Part shown: in pieces, positions 1 through 8,092 of the stretch | How positions within the stretch are numbered: position 1 is the first letter of the stretch | Layout of the letters: every line of letters begins with the position of its first letter | Assembly (NCBI GenBank): GCA_023433775.1 | Contig: JAEYTY010000103.1 | Span: 1 to 44,076 of the forward strand | Length of the DNA: 44,076 nt | DNA from: Pseudomonadota bacterium | Lineage (GTDB): Bacteria > Pseudomonadota > Alphaproteobacteria > Rhizobiales > Devosiaceae | Direction of reading: 5' to 3' | Made by a program: the position numbers and the translations under genes | Notes under the pieces: model-generated | Told to the model about the DNA's origin: nothing | Databases searched by the model: none | The model's input: the letters and a program-made list of their open reading frames with translations, nothing else

Positions 1-431
1 GCTCTGTGCATGGCCTCTACATCGAGCGCCATCTGCAGGTGCCAGACATGGTTTTTCTCGATCGCGGGCGGAGCCCTGCGGCTGAGGATGCGATATTGAT
101 AGTGCCGCGCGACAGCGGAAAACCGGGCCTCGAATTCGGGCCCCACCGCCGCGCATTCCGTCACCACGACAGGGTGCGCCCGCAGGTGATAGTTCAGCGC
201 CTCGCGGACTCGGAATGGCTCCCAGTCCTTCGCCAGATCGATATGGGCCACCTGCCCAAGCGCATGAACCCCCGCATCGGTTCGCCCCGCCGCCTGGCTG
301 GTCACCACCTCGCCGGAAAAGCGCTCCACCGCCTCTTCCAGCGCCTGCTGCACGCTCATCCGGTCCCGCTGCCGCTGCCAGCCGCAAAACGGGGTTCCGT
401 CATATTCGATGATGAGTTTATATCTTGGCAT
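1..431 (-). CDS. truA: tRNA pseudouridine synthase A, 5' part (runs off the window)
   Basis: TruA isomerises uridines 38-40 in the anticodon arm of tRNAs. The reverse strand from the ATG at 431 reads MPRYKLIIEYDGTPFCGWQR and later GRTDAGVHALGQ, which holds the catalytic Asp of the family. About 143 codons are present; the rest lies beyond base 1. It is the last gene of the def-fmt-truA series on this strand, but it is separated from fmt by a small gene on the opposite strand. Its start lies only 17 bp from the GTG proposed for that gene, so the two would share a very short divergent spacer. The identification is firm; only the missing C-terminus is unknown. Confidence 0.95.
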   Translation of the reverse strand, partial: MPRYKLIIEYDGTPFCGWQRQRDRMSVQQALEEAVERFSGEVVTSQAAGRTDAGVHALGQVAHIDLAKDWEPFRVREALNYHLRAHPVVVTECAAVGPEFEARFSAVARHYQYRILSRRAPPAIEKNHVWHLQMALDVEAMHR

Positions 432-448
432 CGATTTGGGAGGCGCCT

Positions 449-679
449 GTGGCTTTGGTTCGTCAATTTGAGCAGTTGGACGGTGAGCGTACTTCGCTAC
501 ATCAGGAGGTGCCCGCTCGCTACTTCGCATTTGAACGCGACGGTCGTGGGTTTGTCCAAATCAACACTTATGGGCGTCCTGATCGAGCTTTTCCGGACAA
601 AGTATCTCAGAGCATCCAGTTGGATCGTCAGGGGGCACAAGCTCTCGTTGCTATATTGCAACGATCGTTCAAACTTTAG
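449..679 (+). CDS. small conserved-looking protein between truA and fmt
   Basis: A 76-residue product if it starts at the GTG at 449, which has a GGGAGG ribosome site at 438-443, 5 bases upstream. A TTG at 425 is in frame but has no such site. The protein has a soluble look, with the segments FAFERDGRGFVQINTYGRPD and KVSQSIQLDRQGAQALV. From memory, similar short alphaproteobacterial proteins with a Q-I-(N/D)-T-Y-G segment and a (K)xSQSIQ(L/F)D segment exist, some carrying a misleading 'methionyl-tRNA formyltransferase' label, probably because they sit beside fmt. No catalytic motif is visible and I assign no function. It lies opposite to fmt and truA and its last 11 bases overlap the 3' end of fmt tail to tail. 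Its coding reality rests on the ribosome site and the family resemblance. Confidence 0.7.
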   Translation: MALVRQFEQLDGERTSLHQEVPARYFAFERDGRGFVQINTYGRPDRAFPDKVSQSIQLDRQGAQALVAILQRSFKL

Positions 680-1598
680 CGGTACTGGAAGGGAGAACAC
701 CCGCGCCGCGCAGGAACGTCGCCGCGTCCATCACGCCCTTGCCCTCGCGCTGCACCTGCACGAGACGCACCGCGCCACTGCTACAGGCAATGGTCAACCC
801 ATCGCCCAGCAGCGTACCCGGCGCCGCACTGCCCTCGGCCACCATGGACCGGAGGGCCTTCACCCGTACCGGCTTGCCAGCCAGCTCCAGCCCAAACCAC
901 GCCCCCGGAAGAGGCGCCAGGCCCCGGATCAGATTGTGCACCGCCTCGGCGCTCTGCGTAAAATCGATCCTGGCCTCAGCCTTGTCGATCTTGGCCGCAT
1001 AGGTCACGCCCACTTCCGGCTGCGGCGTAAAGTCGAGGCTACCGCGCTCCAATGCCGCGAGCGCCCGGCCCATCAGGTCAGCGCCCAGCCGCATCATCTG
1101 GTCATGCAATTCGCCCGCCGTCATTTCGGGCGAAATGGGGATGATTTCGGTCGGCCCTACGGCCCCCGTATCCAGCCCCGCATCCATCTTCATCACCGCG
1201 ACGCCGGTCTGCCTGTCCCCGGCCATGATGGCGCGCTGGATCGGCGCCGCACCACGCCAGCGCGGCAACAGTGAGCCATGGAGGTTGAGACAGCCCAGCT
1301 CCGGCGCATCAAGCACCGCCTGCGGCAGGATCAGCCCATAGGCGACCACCACGGCCACCTCGGCCCCCAGCGAAGCAAACTGCGCCTGCTCGTCCTCGCC
1401 CTTCAGCGAGCGCGGGGTAAAAACTGGAATACCGAAACTTTCTGCCGCCTCATGCACCGGGCTCTTGCGCTCGGCCTGGCCGCGTCCGGCCGGCTTGGGC
1501 GCACGGGTATAGACGGCGACCACCTCGTGCCCAGACGACACGATCTCGGTCAGGGTCGGCACGGAAAAATCGGGCGTACCCATGAAAACGACGCGCAT
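669..1598 (-). CDS. fmt: methionyl-tRNA formyltransferase
   Basis: Fmt transfers a formyl group from 10-formyl-tetrahydrofolate to initiator Met-tRNA in the cytoplasm. The start chosen is the ATG at 1598 (MRVVFMGTPDFSVPTL); the frame is open 16 codons further upstream but only this start matches the family. It gives 309 residues, the usual length. The catalytic Asn and His are in NLHGSLLPRWRGAAPIQRAI and the catalytic Asp is in MDAGLDTG. The C-terminal domain (from about residue 205, QSAEAVHNLIRGLAPLPGAW) is complete. def lies upstream on the same strand with about 110 bp between them that hold an inverted repeat. The 3' end overlaps the small opposite-strand gene by 11 bases. Confidence 0.97.
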   Translation of the reverse strand: MRVVFMGTPDFSVPTLTEIVSSGHEVVAVYTRAPKPAGRGQAERKSPVHEAAESFGIPVFTPRSLKGEDEQAQFASLGAEVAVVVAYGLILPQAVLDAPELGCLNLHGSLLPRWRGAAPIQRAIMAGDRQTGVAVMKMDAGLDTGAVGPTEIIPISPEMTAGELHDQMMRLGADLMGRALAALERGSLDFTPQPEVGVTYAAKIDKAEARIDFTQSAEAVHNLIRGLAPLPGAWFGLELAGKPVRVKALRSMVAEGSAAPGTLLGDGLTIACSSGAVRLVQVQREGKGVMDAATFLRGAGVLPSSTAKV

Positions 1599-1661
1599 CT
1601 GCCCGACCTCGTGCTTCGACAGGCTCACTTGGCGGTCTCCGCCCATCGGGAGTTCCGCCTG

Positions 1662-1694
1662 AACCTCATCCTGAGCCTGCCCAAGGACGAGGTT
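1662..1694. repeat. palindromic intergenic element between def and fmt
   Basis: Arms AACCTCATCCT (1662-1672) and AGGACGAGGTT (1684-1694) pair over 11 bases with one G-T type mismatch, around an 11-base loop. Just before it, at about 1609-1629, is a related half-element, CTCGTGCTTCGACAGGCTCAC. Elements of this kind (CCTCATCCTGAGC...AAGGACGAGG) are common between genes in many alphaproteobacterial genomes. I see no other full copy in this window. It may shape the def-fmt transcript; that is inference. Confidence 0.7.
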
Positions 1695-1709
1695 TTAGAC
1701 CCTCTGGCC

Positions 1710-2222
1710 TTAGCCAGCGCGCTTGGCGGCCTTGTCGAATTTCTTGATCACCCGGTCGCGCTTCAAGCGGCTGAGATAGTCGATATAGAGCACGCCATCG
1801 AGGTGATCGAGCTCATGCTGGATGCAGACGGCGAGCTTGCCTTCGGCATCCTTGATCACTTCCTTGCCCTCGAGATCGGTATATTTCACCGTCACCGCAT
1901 TGGGCCGCTCGACCTCGTAATAAAGCTCGGGAATGGACAGGCACCCTTCCTCGGTCACCTGCATTTCGTCGCCAAAGCGGGTGATTTCAGGATTGATCAT
2001 GACCAGCGGATCAGCCGGCTCGTCTTCGCCAGCCAGATCCATCACCACGATGCGCTTCATCACCCCGATCTGCGGCGCGGCCAGGCCAATGCCCGGCGCG
2101 TCATACATGGTGTCGAGCATGTCCTTGGCCAGCGTCTTGATTTCATCATCGACTTCGACAATCGGGTCGGTAACGGCCCGCAGGCGAGCATCGGGAATGA
2201 TCAGGATAGGGCGAATGGCCAT
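1710..2222 (-). CDS. def: peptide deformylase
   Basis: Removes the N-formyl group from the initiator methionine of new proteins as they leave the ribosome. The three metal-site motifs are present: GIGLAAPQIG (motif 1, about residues 44-53), EGCLSIP (motif 2, with the Cys ligand) and QHELDHLDG (motif 3, HExxH). At 170 residues it is normal for the family. The start ATG at 2222 gives MAIRPILIIPDARLR, a typical N-terminus. It opens the def-fmt series and is divergent from rmuC with about 120 bp between them, which must hold both promoters. Confidence 0.98.
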   Translation of the reverse strand: MAIRPILIIPDARLRAVTDPIVEVDDEIKTLAKDMLDTMYDAPGIGLAAPQIGVMKRIVVMDLAGEDEPADPLVMINPEITRFGDEMQVTEEGCLSIPELYYEVERPNAVTVKYTDLEGKEVIKDAEGKLAVCIQHELDHLDGVLYIDYLSRLKRDRVIKKFDKAAKRAG

Positions 2223-2343
2223 GGCAGAGGTCCGGCGAAAAGGGAGTTGCCTTTCGATATGGTATTTGCCGCCGCGCGGTCAACTCTTGTGCCGCCGCAC
2301 AGAGAACATTATGCGAACGCACGAATCGCGCTAGAAAACACCA

Positions 2344-3762
2344 ATGGACAATGTGCTTTTCACCCTCGGCGACTTCCCGGTCACGCAGGCCACGGCCCTG
2401 ATTGGCGGCGCGGTGCTGGCCGGCCTGCTGGCGGTTATCATCACGATTGTGGTGATGCAGGCAGCGTCCCGGCGCACACTCGAAAGCGCCAACAAGCTGA
2501 GCGAGCAATTGCGCGAGAGCGTCATGACCCAGCTTGCTGAGCGCGACCGCCGCATTCAGGAACTCGATCACCAGGTCCGCGTTGAGCGCGACCGCGGCGT
2601 TGAACTGCTCGATCGGGAGCGTGAAAAGGCCGCTCAATTGCTCGCCGAAGTCTCGGCACTCCGTGCGCGCATGGCGGAGCAGACGGCGCAGGCGCAGGCC
2701 AGCGAGGCGCGCTTCATGGCCGCCCGCCAGCAGATGACCGATGAATTCAAGGCCATTGCCGGCGACGTCCTCAAAAACCAGAGCGAGACTTTTACCAAGC
2801 AGAACCGCGAGCAGGTCGATGTCCTGCTCAAGCCCCTGCAGGAAAAGATCGGTGAGTTCCACACCGGCCTGATCAAGGATCGCGCCACCATGGGCGAACA
2901 GATCCGCGCCCTGCTCGAAAGCAATATCCAGATCACCACCGAGGCCAACAACCTGACCCGCGCCCTCAAGGGCAATGCCCAGACGCAGGGCGCCTGGGGC
3001 GAAATGATCCTCACCACCATCCTGGAGCGCTCGGGCCTGCGCGAGGGCGAGCAATACCTGACTCAGACCAGCCATGCCGGCGAAGACGGCGCGCGTCTCC
3101 GCACCGACGTCGAAGTGCTGATGCCCAATAATGATCGGCTGATCATCGATTCCAAGGTCTCGCTGACCGCCTTCGAGGCCTACACCAATTGCGACGATGA
3201 CAGTCGCGCCCACCACCTCACAGCCCATATCGCCTCGGTGCGCGGCCATATCCGCACGCTGGGCGACAAGGGTTATCACAAGCATTCCGGCAGCAGCCTC
3301 GATTACGTGATGATGTTCGTCCCCATCGAAAGCGCGCTGGCCACGGCCATCCAGGCCGATCCGAAACTAGTTGAAGACGGTATGCGGCTCGGCGTCATGC
3401 TGACCACTCCAACCACGCTGATGACCGTGCTGCGCACCGTCCGCAATGTCTGGGACATCTAAAAGCGCCATCGCAATGCCGATGAAATCGCCGAGCGGGC
3501 AGGGGCGCTTTACGAAAAAGTCGCCGGCTTCCTCGCCAGCATGGACAAGCTCGATGGCCATCTCGACAAGGCCAGGCAGAGCTTTGACGATGCCAAGGGG
3601 CAATTGTCTACCGGGCGCGGCAATGTGGTGCGGCAGGTCGAAATGCTGCGCGATCTCGGCGCCAAAACCAATAAATCCCTGCCCGCAGGCTGGGATGGTG
3701 GCGACGAGGAAGCCCCCAGCCTGCGCCTTGTCGGCAAGGATGAGCCGGGCGATCTGGCCTAG
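2344..3762 (+). pseudogene. rmuC: DNA recombination protein RmuC, interrupted by an in-frame stop
   Basis: RmuC is a membrane-anchored, coiled-coil protein with a nuclease-like fold that limits inversion at short repeats. The frame opens at the ATG at 2344 with a membrane segment (about residues 12-36), then a long coiled coil (about 45-125) and the conserved core (GNAQTQGAWGEMILTTILE; DSKVSLTAFEAY; YVMMFVPIESAL). It meets TAA at 3460-3462 just after LRTVRNVWDI. The same frame continues without a shift as KRHRNADEIAERAGALYEKV to a TAG at 3762, matching the normal C-terminus (family pattern VWRYE-RQNRNAEEIA). The stop falls where the family usually has Glu, so GAA or CAA to TAA would explain it. 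The first part is 372 residues and 99 codons follow. It is either a truncated protein that has lost its conserved tail or a base error. Confidence 0.9.
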
Positions 3763-3847
3763 AGAGACGCAACTTATCTCGGCCTGATGCGAACCTGTTG
3801 GTGCTGCCCCGCGTTGATGCTCCAGTCAACAATGGCGGGAGGGGGCA

Positions 3848-4249
3848 ATGGCCCAGCATCACGATCACCACGGCACGCTCGTGCCGCAGGACACCAATTT
3901 CGACAATGCCGATCAGCCCGGCATTGCCCAGCCCTATAGCCAGTCTGAGGTCGAAGACCTGCTCTATGGCGATGATCGTTCAGCCAGCGAGCGTCTCGCC
4001 CGGCTGCGCGAAATCCGCGACGAGGCAGCCATTCGCGAAAGCGGCGACTTTGGTGACGAAGACCCGGCTTCCATGCTGGTCGAGCTGGATCGCGCCATCG
4101 AAGAGCTCAGCGCCAGCATCGACAACAGCGACGACAATGCCAGCTATGCCGGGCTCGAAACTGGAATTTCCCGCGACCCCGCCGATCATCTCGATGCCCT
4201 CTCGCCCGATGACGACGATGGCCGACGCGCCATCGAAGGCGACGACTAA
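3848..4249 (+). CDS. acidic hypothetical protein
   Basis: 133 residues starting with MAQHHDHHGTLVPQD. A strong purine-rich ribosome site, GGGAGGGGG (3837-3845), lies 2 bases before the ATG. The protein is very acidic (SPDDDDGRRAIEGDD at the C-terminus), has His-rich first residues, and has one likely helical region (SEVEDLLYGDDRSASERLARLREIRDEA). No known domain, signal peptide or membrane segment is visible. It follows rmuC by 85 bp on the same strand and overlaps the 3' end of recR by 4 bases tail to tail. I do not recognise a function; a soluble regulatory or adaptor protein is one possibility only. Confidence 0.75.
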   Translation: MAQHHDHHGTLVPQDTNFDNADQPGIAQPYSQSEVEDLLYGDDRSASERLARLREIRDEAAIRESGDFGDEDPASMLVELDRAIEELSASIDNSDDNASYAGLETGISRDPADHLDALSPDDDDGRRAIEGDD

Positions 4250-4842
4250 ATTTCCGTTCGCGCCTTCAGCGCCTGGCTCAGTGTCCCTTCGTCGAGATAA
4301 TCCAGCTCCCCGCCTACAGGCACACCATGGGCCAGGCGTGTGACCTTGATACTTGTCCCCGCCAACCGGTCGGTAATGTAATGTGCCGTGGTTTGCCCCT
4401 CCACGGTGGCATTCATGGCAAGCACGATTTCGGAATAATCCTTGGCCCGGGCAATCAGTACTTCGAGATTAAGATCATCCGGCCCCACACCATCCAGCGG
4501 CGATAGCACGCCGCCCAGCACATGGTATCGCGCGGCCCCCACCCCGGCGCGTTCCAGCGCCCAAAGGTCGGCCACATCCTCCACCACGATCAGAAGTCCG
4601 CTTTCGCCCCGGCGCGGGTCGGAGCAGATCGAGCAGGGGCTGATGGTGTCGACATTGCCGCAGATTTCGCAGCTTTTGACCGCCACCACGGCGCGGTCCA
4701 GCGCCGCCGAAAGCGGCACCATGAGCTGGTCTTTCTTCTTGATCAGGTGCAGCACGGCGCGTCGTGCCGAACGCGGCCCGAAGCCGGGAAGCCGCGACAG
4801 CAGCTGGATCAATTGCTCGATTTCGGGTCCGCCGGACGGCAT
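4246..4842 (-). CDS. recR: recombination mediator RecR
   Basis: RecR works with RecO (and RecF) to load RecA on gapped single-stranded DNA. 198 residues, the family norm. Visible in order: the helix-hairpin-helix region LPGFGPRSARRAVLHL, the zinc finger CEIC...CSIC (about residues 58-74), and the Toprim domain with LLIVVEDVADLWALE and HVLGGVLSPLDGVGPDDL. The C-terminus (THYITDRLAGTSIKVTRLAHGVPVGGELDYLD) is complete. It closes the dnaX-ybaB-recR group on this strand, a widely conserved order; 70 bp separate it from ybaB. Confidence 0.98.
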   Translation of the reverse strand: MPSGGPEIEQLIQLLSRLPGFGPRSARRAVLHLIKKKDQLMVPLSAALDRAVVAVKSCEICGNVDTISPCSICSDPRRGESGLLIVVEDVADLWALERAGVGAARYHVLGGVLSPLDGVGPDDLNLEVLIARAKDYSEIVLAMNATVEGQTTAHYITDRLAGTSIKVTRLAHGVPVGGELDYLDEGTLSQALKARTEI

Positions 4843-4912
4843 TTTTAAGTCACCAGAGGCGTGAATTGGGTAGCAGACTGTTAGCGTTGAGCGTGCCGCG
4901 CCCGTGAATTGG

Positions 4913-5236
4913 CTAGAACGGCAGCTTCATGCCGGGCGGGATCGGCAGGCCGGCGGTCACCTCGGCCATTTTGCGCTGGGCTTCGGCCTCGCTCTTGCCC
5001 TTGGCATCATTATGCGCGGCGATGAGCAAGTCTTCGAGCACATCGGCCTCTTCGGCCTTGAGCAGCGAGGGGTCGATCTTGACGCCCTTCATTTCGCCCT
5101 TGCCCGAAAGCGCGACAACCACCATGCCGCCACCCGAGCGGCCCTCGACGACCAGTTCAGCCAGCTCGGCCTGCATGGTTTCCATCTTGGCCTTCATCTC
5201 GCTGGCGGCCTTCATCATGCCCATGATGTCTTTCAT
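4913..5236 (-). CDS. ybaB: YbaB/EbfC nucleoid-associated protein
   Basis: Small dimeric DNA-binding protein of the YbaB/EbfC family, thought to help organise the nucleoid. 107 residues: an N-terminal helix rich in Met and Lys (MKDIMGMMKAASEMKAKMET), then the conserved VEGRSGGGMVVVALSGKGEMK strand region and the C-terminal PPGMKLPF. It lies directly after dnaX, whose stop overlaps its start as ATGA, so the two are translationally coupled, and before recR. This matches the conserved dnaX-ybaB-recR order. Confidence 0.97.
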   Translation of the reverse strand: MKDIMGMMKAASEMKAKMETMQAELAELVVEGRSGGGMVVVALSGKGEMKGVKIDPSLLKAEEADVLEDLLIAAHNDAKGKSEAEAQRKMAEVTAGLPIPPGMKLPF

Positions 5237-6990
5237 TCGTCGTCCTCTTCAAGCGGGGGTGGTGGCAGATCGGGCGTCGCGGCGTCATCGTCGCGCACCT
5301 TCACATTGACCAGTTTGGCCCCGGGAAATGTTTCCAATATGGCTTTGACCAGCGGATCGTCATGCGCCGCTGCAGTCGCCGCCACCTTCCTCTGTTCGGC
5401 TTCCTGCCGCAGGGTCAGACCCTCGGGCGGTTTGCTCGAAACCATCACCAGCCAGCGCTCGCCGGTCCAAAGCTGCAATCGTGCCGACAGGGTGGCGATA
5501 ATGCCGGGGTCGGCCCCATCGGCCAGCGCCACTTCAATGCGGCCCTGCTCAAACGAAACGGGGCGCAATTGACTTTCCAGCGCCAGCTTCACCAGCACAT
5601 CGCGCTTGGCGGAGGCCAGTGCAATCAGGTCCTTGTAGTTGCCGACACTCGCCAGCGCCGGTTGGGCCATCGCCTGTGGCCGCGTGACCGGCAGGGGCGC
5701 CGACTGTTGCGCCATGGAAGGTTGAACCACCTCCATCCGCATGGCCGACGCTCCACCGCCACCACCGCCAGAGGGCGACGACCCGCCGCGCGGGGGCAGG
5801 CTCGGGGCCGACCCGCTGGGCAATTGCCCCTGCGAAGTCAGCTTGGCGATCACCTCGTCGGGACTCGGCAGGTCGGCGGCATAGCCAAGCCGGATCAGCG
5901 TCATTTCCGCCGATTGCAGTGCATTGCCGGCGCGCGACACTTCCTCATTGCCCTTGAACAGGATTTGCCATGCCCGTGTCAGCGCCCGCATGGGGAGGCG
6001 TGTAGCCAGATCGCGGCCACGATTGCGCTCATCGGGGGTGAGGGCGGCGTCATCGGCTGCCGCCGGCACCACCTTGATGCGGGTCACGAGATGGGCAAAT
6101 TCGCCAAGGTCGGCCAGCAGGTTCTGCGGGTCGGCGCCAAGGTCATAAAGCTCCCGCAGTCCGCCCAGCGCCTCGGCGACACGGCCAGCCATCACATCTT
6201 CGAAGAGGTCGATGATCCGCGCCCGGTCGCCCAGACCCAGCATGGATTTGACGGTCGCCGCGCTCACCGTACCGCCACCATGGGCAATGGCCTGGTCGAG
6301 CAGCGACAGGCAATCGCGCGCCGAGCCTTCGCCGGCCCGCACGATCATCGCCAGCGCATCGGGCTCAAAGCTGATCCCCTCATGCCCCAGGATCTGCTCC
6401 AGATAGGTCGACATGATTTCTGCCGGAATGCGCCGCAGGTCGAAGCGCTGGCAGCGCGACAGGATGGTGATCGGCACCTTGCGGATTTCGGTCGTCGCAA
6501 AGATGAACTTCACATAGGGCGGCGGCTCTTCGAGCGTTTTCAGCAGGCCGTTGAAGGCCGCCGTCGAGAGCATGTGCACCTCGTCGATCACATAGACCTT
6601 ATAGGGCGCCGAGGCCGGGCCATATTTGATCGAGTCGATGATCTCGCGGATGTCGCCAATGCCGGTATTGCTCGCGGCGTCCATCTCGATGACATCGACA
6701 TGGCGCCCTTCGATAATGGCGCGGCAATGCTGGCCCTCGACGGAAAGGTCGAGTGTCGGGCGGCGGCCGTTCTCGTCTTCATAGTTGAAGGCGCGGGCCA
6801 GAATGCGGGCCGTGGTCGTCTTACCCACGCCGCGCACGCCGGTCAGCATGAAGGCATGGTGGATGCGGTTCTGCGCAAAGGCATTGCCCAGCGTCTGCAC
6901 CATCGCGTCCTGCCCGACCAGGGTCGAGAAGTCCTGCGGGCGATATTTGCGGGCCAGCACCAGATAGGGCGATGTCTGCGTGTCAGCCAT
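5233..6990 (-). CDS. dnaX: DNA polymerase III subunits gamma/tau
   Basis: Clamp-loader ATPase of the replicative polymerase. 585 residues. Walker A is GVRGVGKTTTAR (about residues 51-62), followed by the alphaproteobacterial-type segment EGQHCRAIIEGRHVDVIEMD, Walker B with VYVIDEVHML and the sensor FATTEIRKVPITILSRCQRF. The usual four-Cys zinc module of other bacteria is missing: only one Cys lies between Walker A and VIEMD, as in other alphaproteobacteria as far as I know. A Gly/Ser/Pro-rich linker (about 385-420) leads to the C-terminal tau region that binds polymerase alpha. I found no convincing slippery heptamer for a separate gamma form. It is coupled to ybaB by an ATGA overlap; the SRP RNA gene lies upstream. 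Confidence 0.98.
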   Translation of the reverse strand: MADTQTSPYLVLARKYRPQDFSTLVGQDAMVQTLGNAFAQNRIHHAFMLTGVRGVGKTTTARILARAFNYEDENGRRPTLDLSVEGQHCRAIIEGRHVDVIEMDAASNTGIGDIREIIDSIKYGPASAPYKVYVIDEVHMLSTAAFNGLLKTLEEPPPYVKFIFATTEIRKVPITILSRCQRFDLRRIPAEIMSTYLEQILGHEGISFEPDALAMIVRAGEGSARDCLSLLDQAIAHGGGTVSAATVKSMLGLGDRARIIDLFEDVMAGRVAEALGGLRELYDLGADPQNLLADLGEFAHLVTRIKVVPAAADDAALTPDERNRGRDLATRLPMRALTRAWQILFKGNEEVSRAGNALQSAEMTLIRLGYAADLPSPDEVIAKLTSQGQLPSGSAPSLPPRGGSSPSGGGGGGASAMRMEVVQPSMAQQSAPLPVTRPQAMAQPALASVGNYKDLIALASAKRDVLVKLALESQLRPVSFEQGRIEVALADGADPGIIATLSARLQLWTGERWLVMVSSKPPEGLTLRQEAEQRKVAATAAAHDDPLVKAILETFPGAKLVNVKVRDDDAATPDLPPPPLEEDDE

Positions 6991-7121
6991 CCTGCCTGTC
7001 CTTGCCGCGTCCGAAAGGGAATCTGCCTTTGTTCATGTCCTGACCATAGGGCAAGCCAGAACCAACCGCAAAAGCCATCGGCACATTTGCGGGGCAGTGC
7101 GCCCTGTTGTGAACAGATTGA

Positions 7122-7218
7122 GTAGGAGGCTGGCATCGACCCGTGAGGATCTCGTTGGGGCTGCTTCCTTCCGGACCTGACCCGGTTGGCGAGGAACACG
7201 TCCGCGCCAACCTCCCGA
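7122..7218 (-). ncRNA. ffs: signal recognition particle 4.5S RNA, small bacterial type
   Basis: On the reverse strand the universally conserved apical core GGTCAGGTCCGGAAGGAAGCAG is present (7161-7182). The ends pair: GGAGGTTGGCG (from 7215) with the 3' segment CGATGCCAGCCTCC, whose GGAGG complement lies at 7125-7129, giving an approximately 92-nt hairpin plus flanking bases. It binds Ffh to target membrane proteins. Exact ends are uncertain by a few bases. It sits upstream of dnaX on the same strand. Confidence 0.95.
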
Positions 7219-7267
7219 AGGGCTATATGCGGATTTATGGGCCGCGATGCAAGAGGCTGGCTAAACC

Positions 7268-8092
7268 TTAGACCGGCTCGCTCGCCTGGCTGCGCGTCTG
7301 CCATTCGTTGTCGCGCCACTCGCGCACCGTGACCGTGATTTCGTCCCCAATCGAGATGAGGTTATAGGCGTTGCCTTCCCCACGCAGCCTTGTGGAAATG
7401 GCCGACGCTGCCTGGGCGACAAGAATAGGCGCGCGCGCCGATTTGCTGAGCCCCATCGGTTCGCCTTCGCGGGCCTCAGATTTCGCCTCATGCTTGCGGA
7501 CATAAGAAAGATGAAAGTGGCCCGACAGAACCAGCCGAACGCCGAGCCCCGCGAAAATTTCCAGCGCATCATCAGCCCGCTTCACGCGCTTGGTCTTTTG
7601 CAGCATCTGCTCGGTGGGAAACAGCAGCGGATGGTGCGCCACGATCACCCGCACCGCATTGGGTGAGGCGCGGTCAAACCGTTCAGCCAGATCGTCAAGC
7701 TGCCCGCGCGAAATAGTGCCATGGCCCCAATTCCATTCCAGCCGTGCCCGGCGCGAGGTGCGCATACCAACAATCGCCACGCCATTCATTTCGAGAAATG
7801 GCTCAACATCCGGCGAGATATAGCGGCGATAGAGCCCGTAGGGGTTGAAAAACCGGCGGAAAATATTGACCGCCGGCACGTCATGATTGCCCGGCACGGC
7901 AAAGACCGGCGCCTTGAGCGTGTCGAGAAATTCCCTTGCCTGCTCGAACTCTTCCTTGGTGCCGATCTGGGTGAAATCACCGCTGGCGACAATCAGGTCG
8001 GGGTTCTGGCCGTTGATGTCTTCTGCAAATCCTGCGGCAAGTTCGGGATCGTGATGACCAAAGTGAAGGTCGGAAATATGCAGGATTTTCAT
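7268..8092 (-). CDS. calcineurin-like metallophosphoesterase (CpdA/YfcE-type)
   Basis: A soluble two-metal phosphoesterase of 274 residues. All five family motifs are visible: DLHFGHHD (residues 8-15), SGDFT (38-42), PGNHD (68-72), HHPLL (about 151-155) and SGHFHLSY (about 189). This pattern is seen in cyclic-nucleotide and phospholipid phosphodiesterases; the substrate cannot be read from the sequence. Its start overlaps the end of the lipid-kinase gene by 4 bases (8089-8092), so both are made from one mRNA. That pairing hints at a lipid or phospho-lipid substrate, which is inference. Confidence 0.9.
   Translation of the reverse strand: MKILHISDLHFGHHDPELAAGFAEDINGQNPDLIVASGDFTQIGTKEEFEQAREFLDTLKAPVFAVPGNHDVPAVNIFRRFFNPYGLYRRYISPDVEPFLEMNGVAIVGMRTSRRARLEWNWGHGTISRGQLDDLAERFDRASPNAVRVIVAHHPLLFPTEQMLQKTKRVKRADDALEIFAGLGVRLVLSGHFHLSYVRKHEAKSEAREGEPMGLSKSARAPILVAQAASAISTRLRGEGNAYNLISIGDEITVTVREWRDNEWQTRSQASEPV

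Noticed and set aside
6..1274. Long plus-strand frame across truA and fmt
   Set aside because: It is the antisense of two well-conserved genes, with a composition typical of shadow frames in GC-rich DNA.
1278..2540. 420-codon plus-strand frame over fmt, def and the rmuC start
   Set aside because: Antisense of def and fmt; no family resemblance.
5740..5830. Possible programmed frameshift site in dnaX for a gamma product
   Set aside because: The linker is Gly/Ser/Pro coded by GC-rich codons; no A-rich slippery heptamer with a following hairpin was found.
5362..7125. 587-codon plus-strand frame over dnaX
   Set aside because: Antisense shadow of dnaX, His/Arg-rich with no domain.
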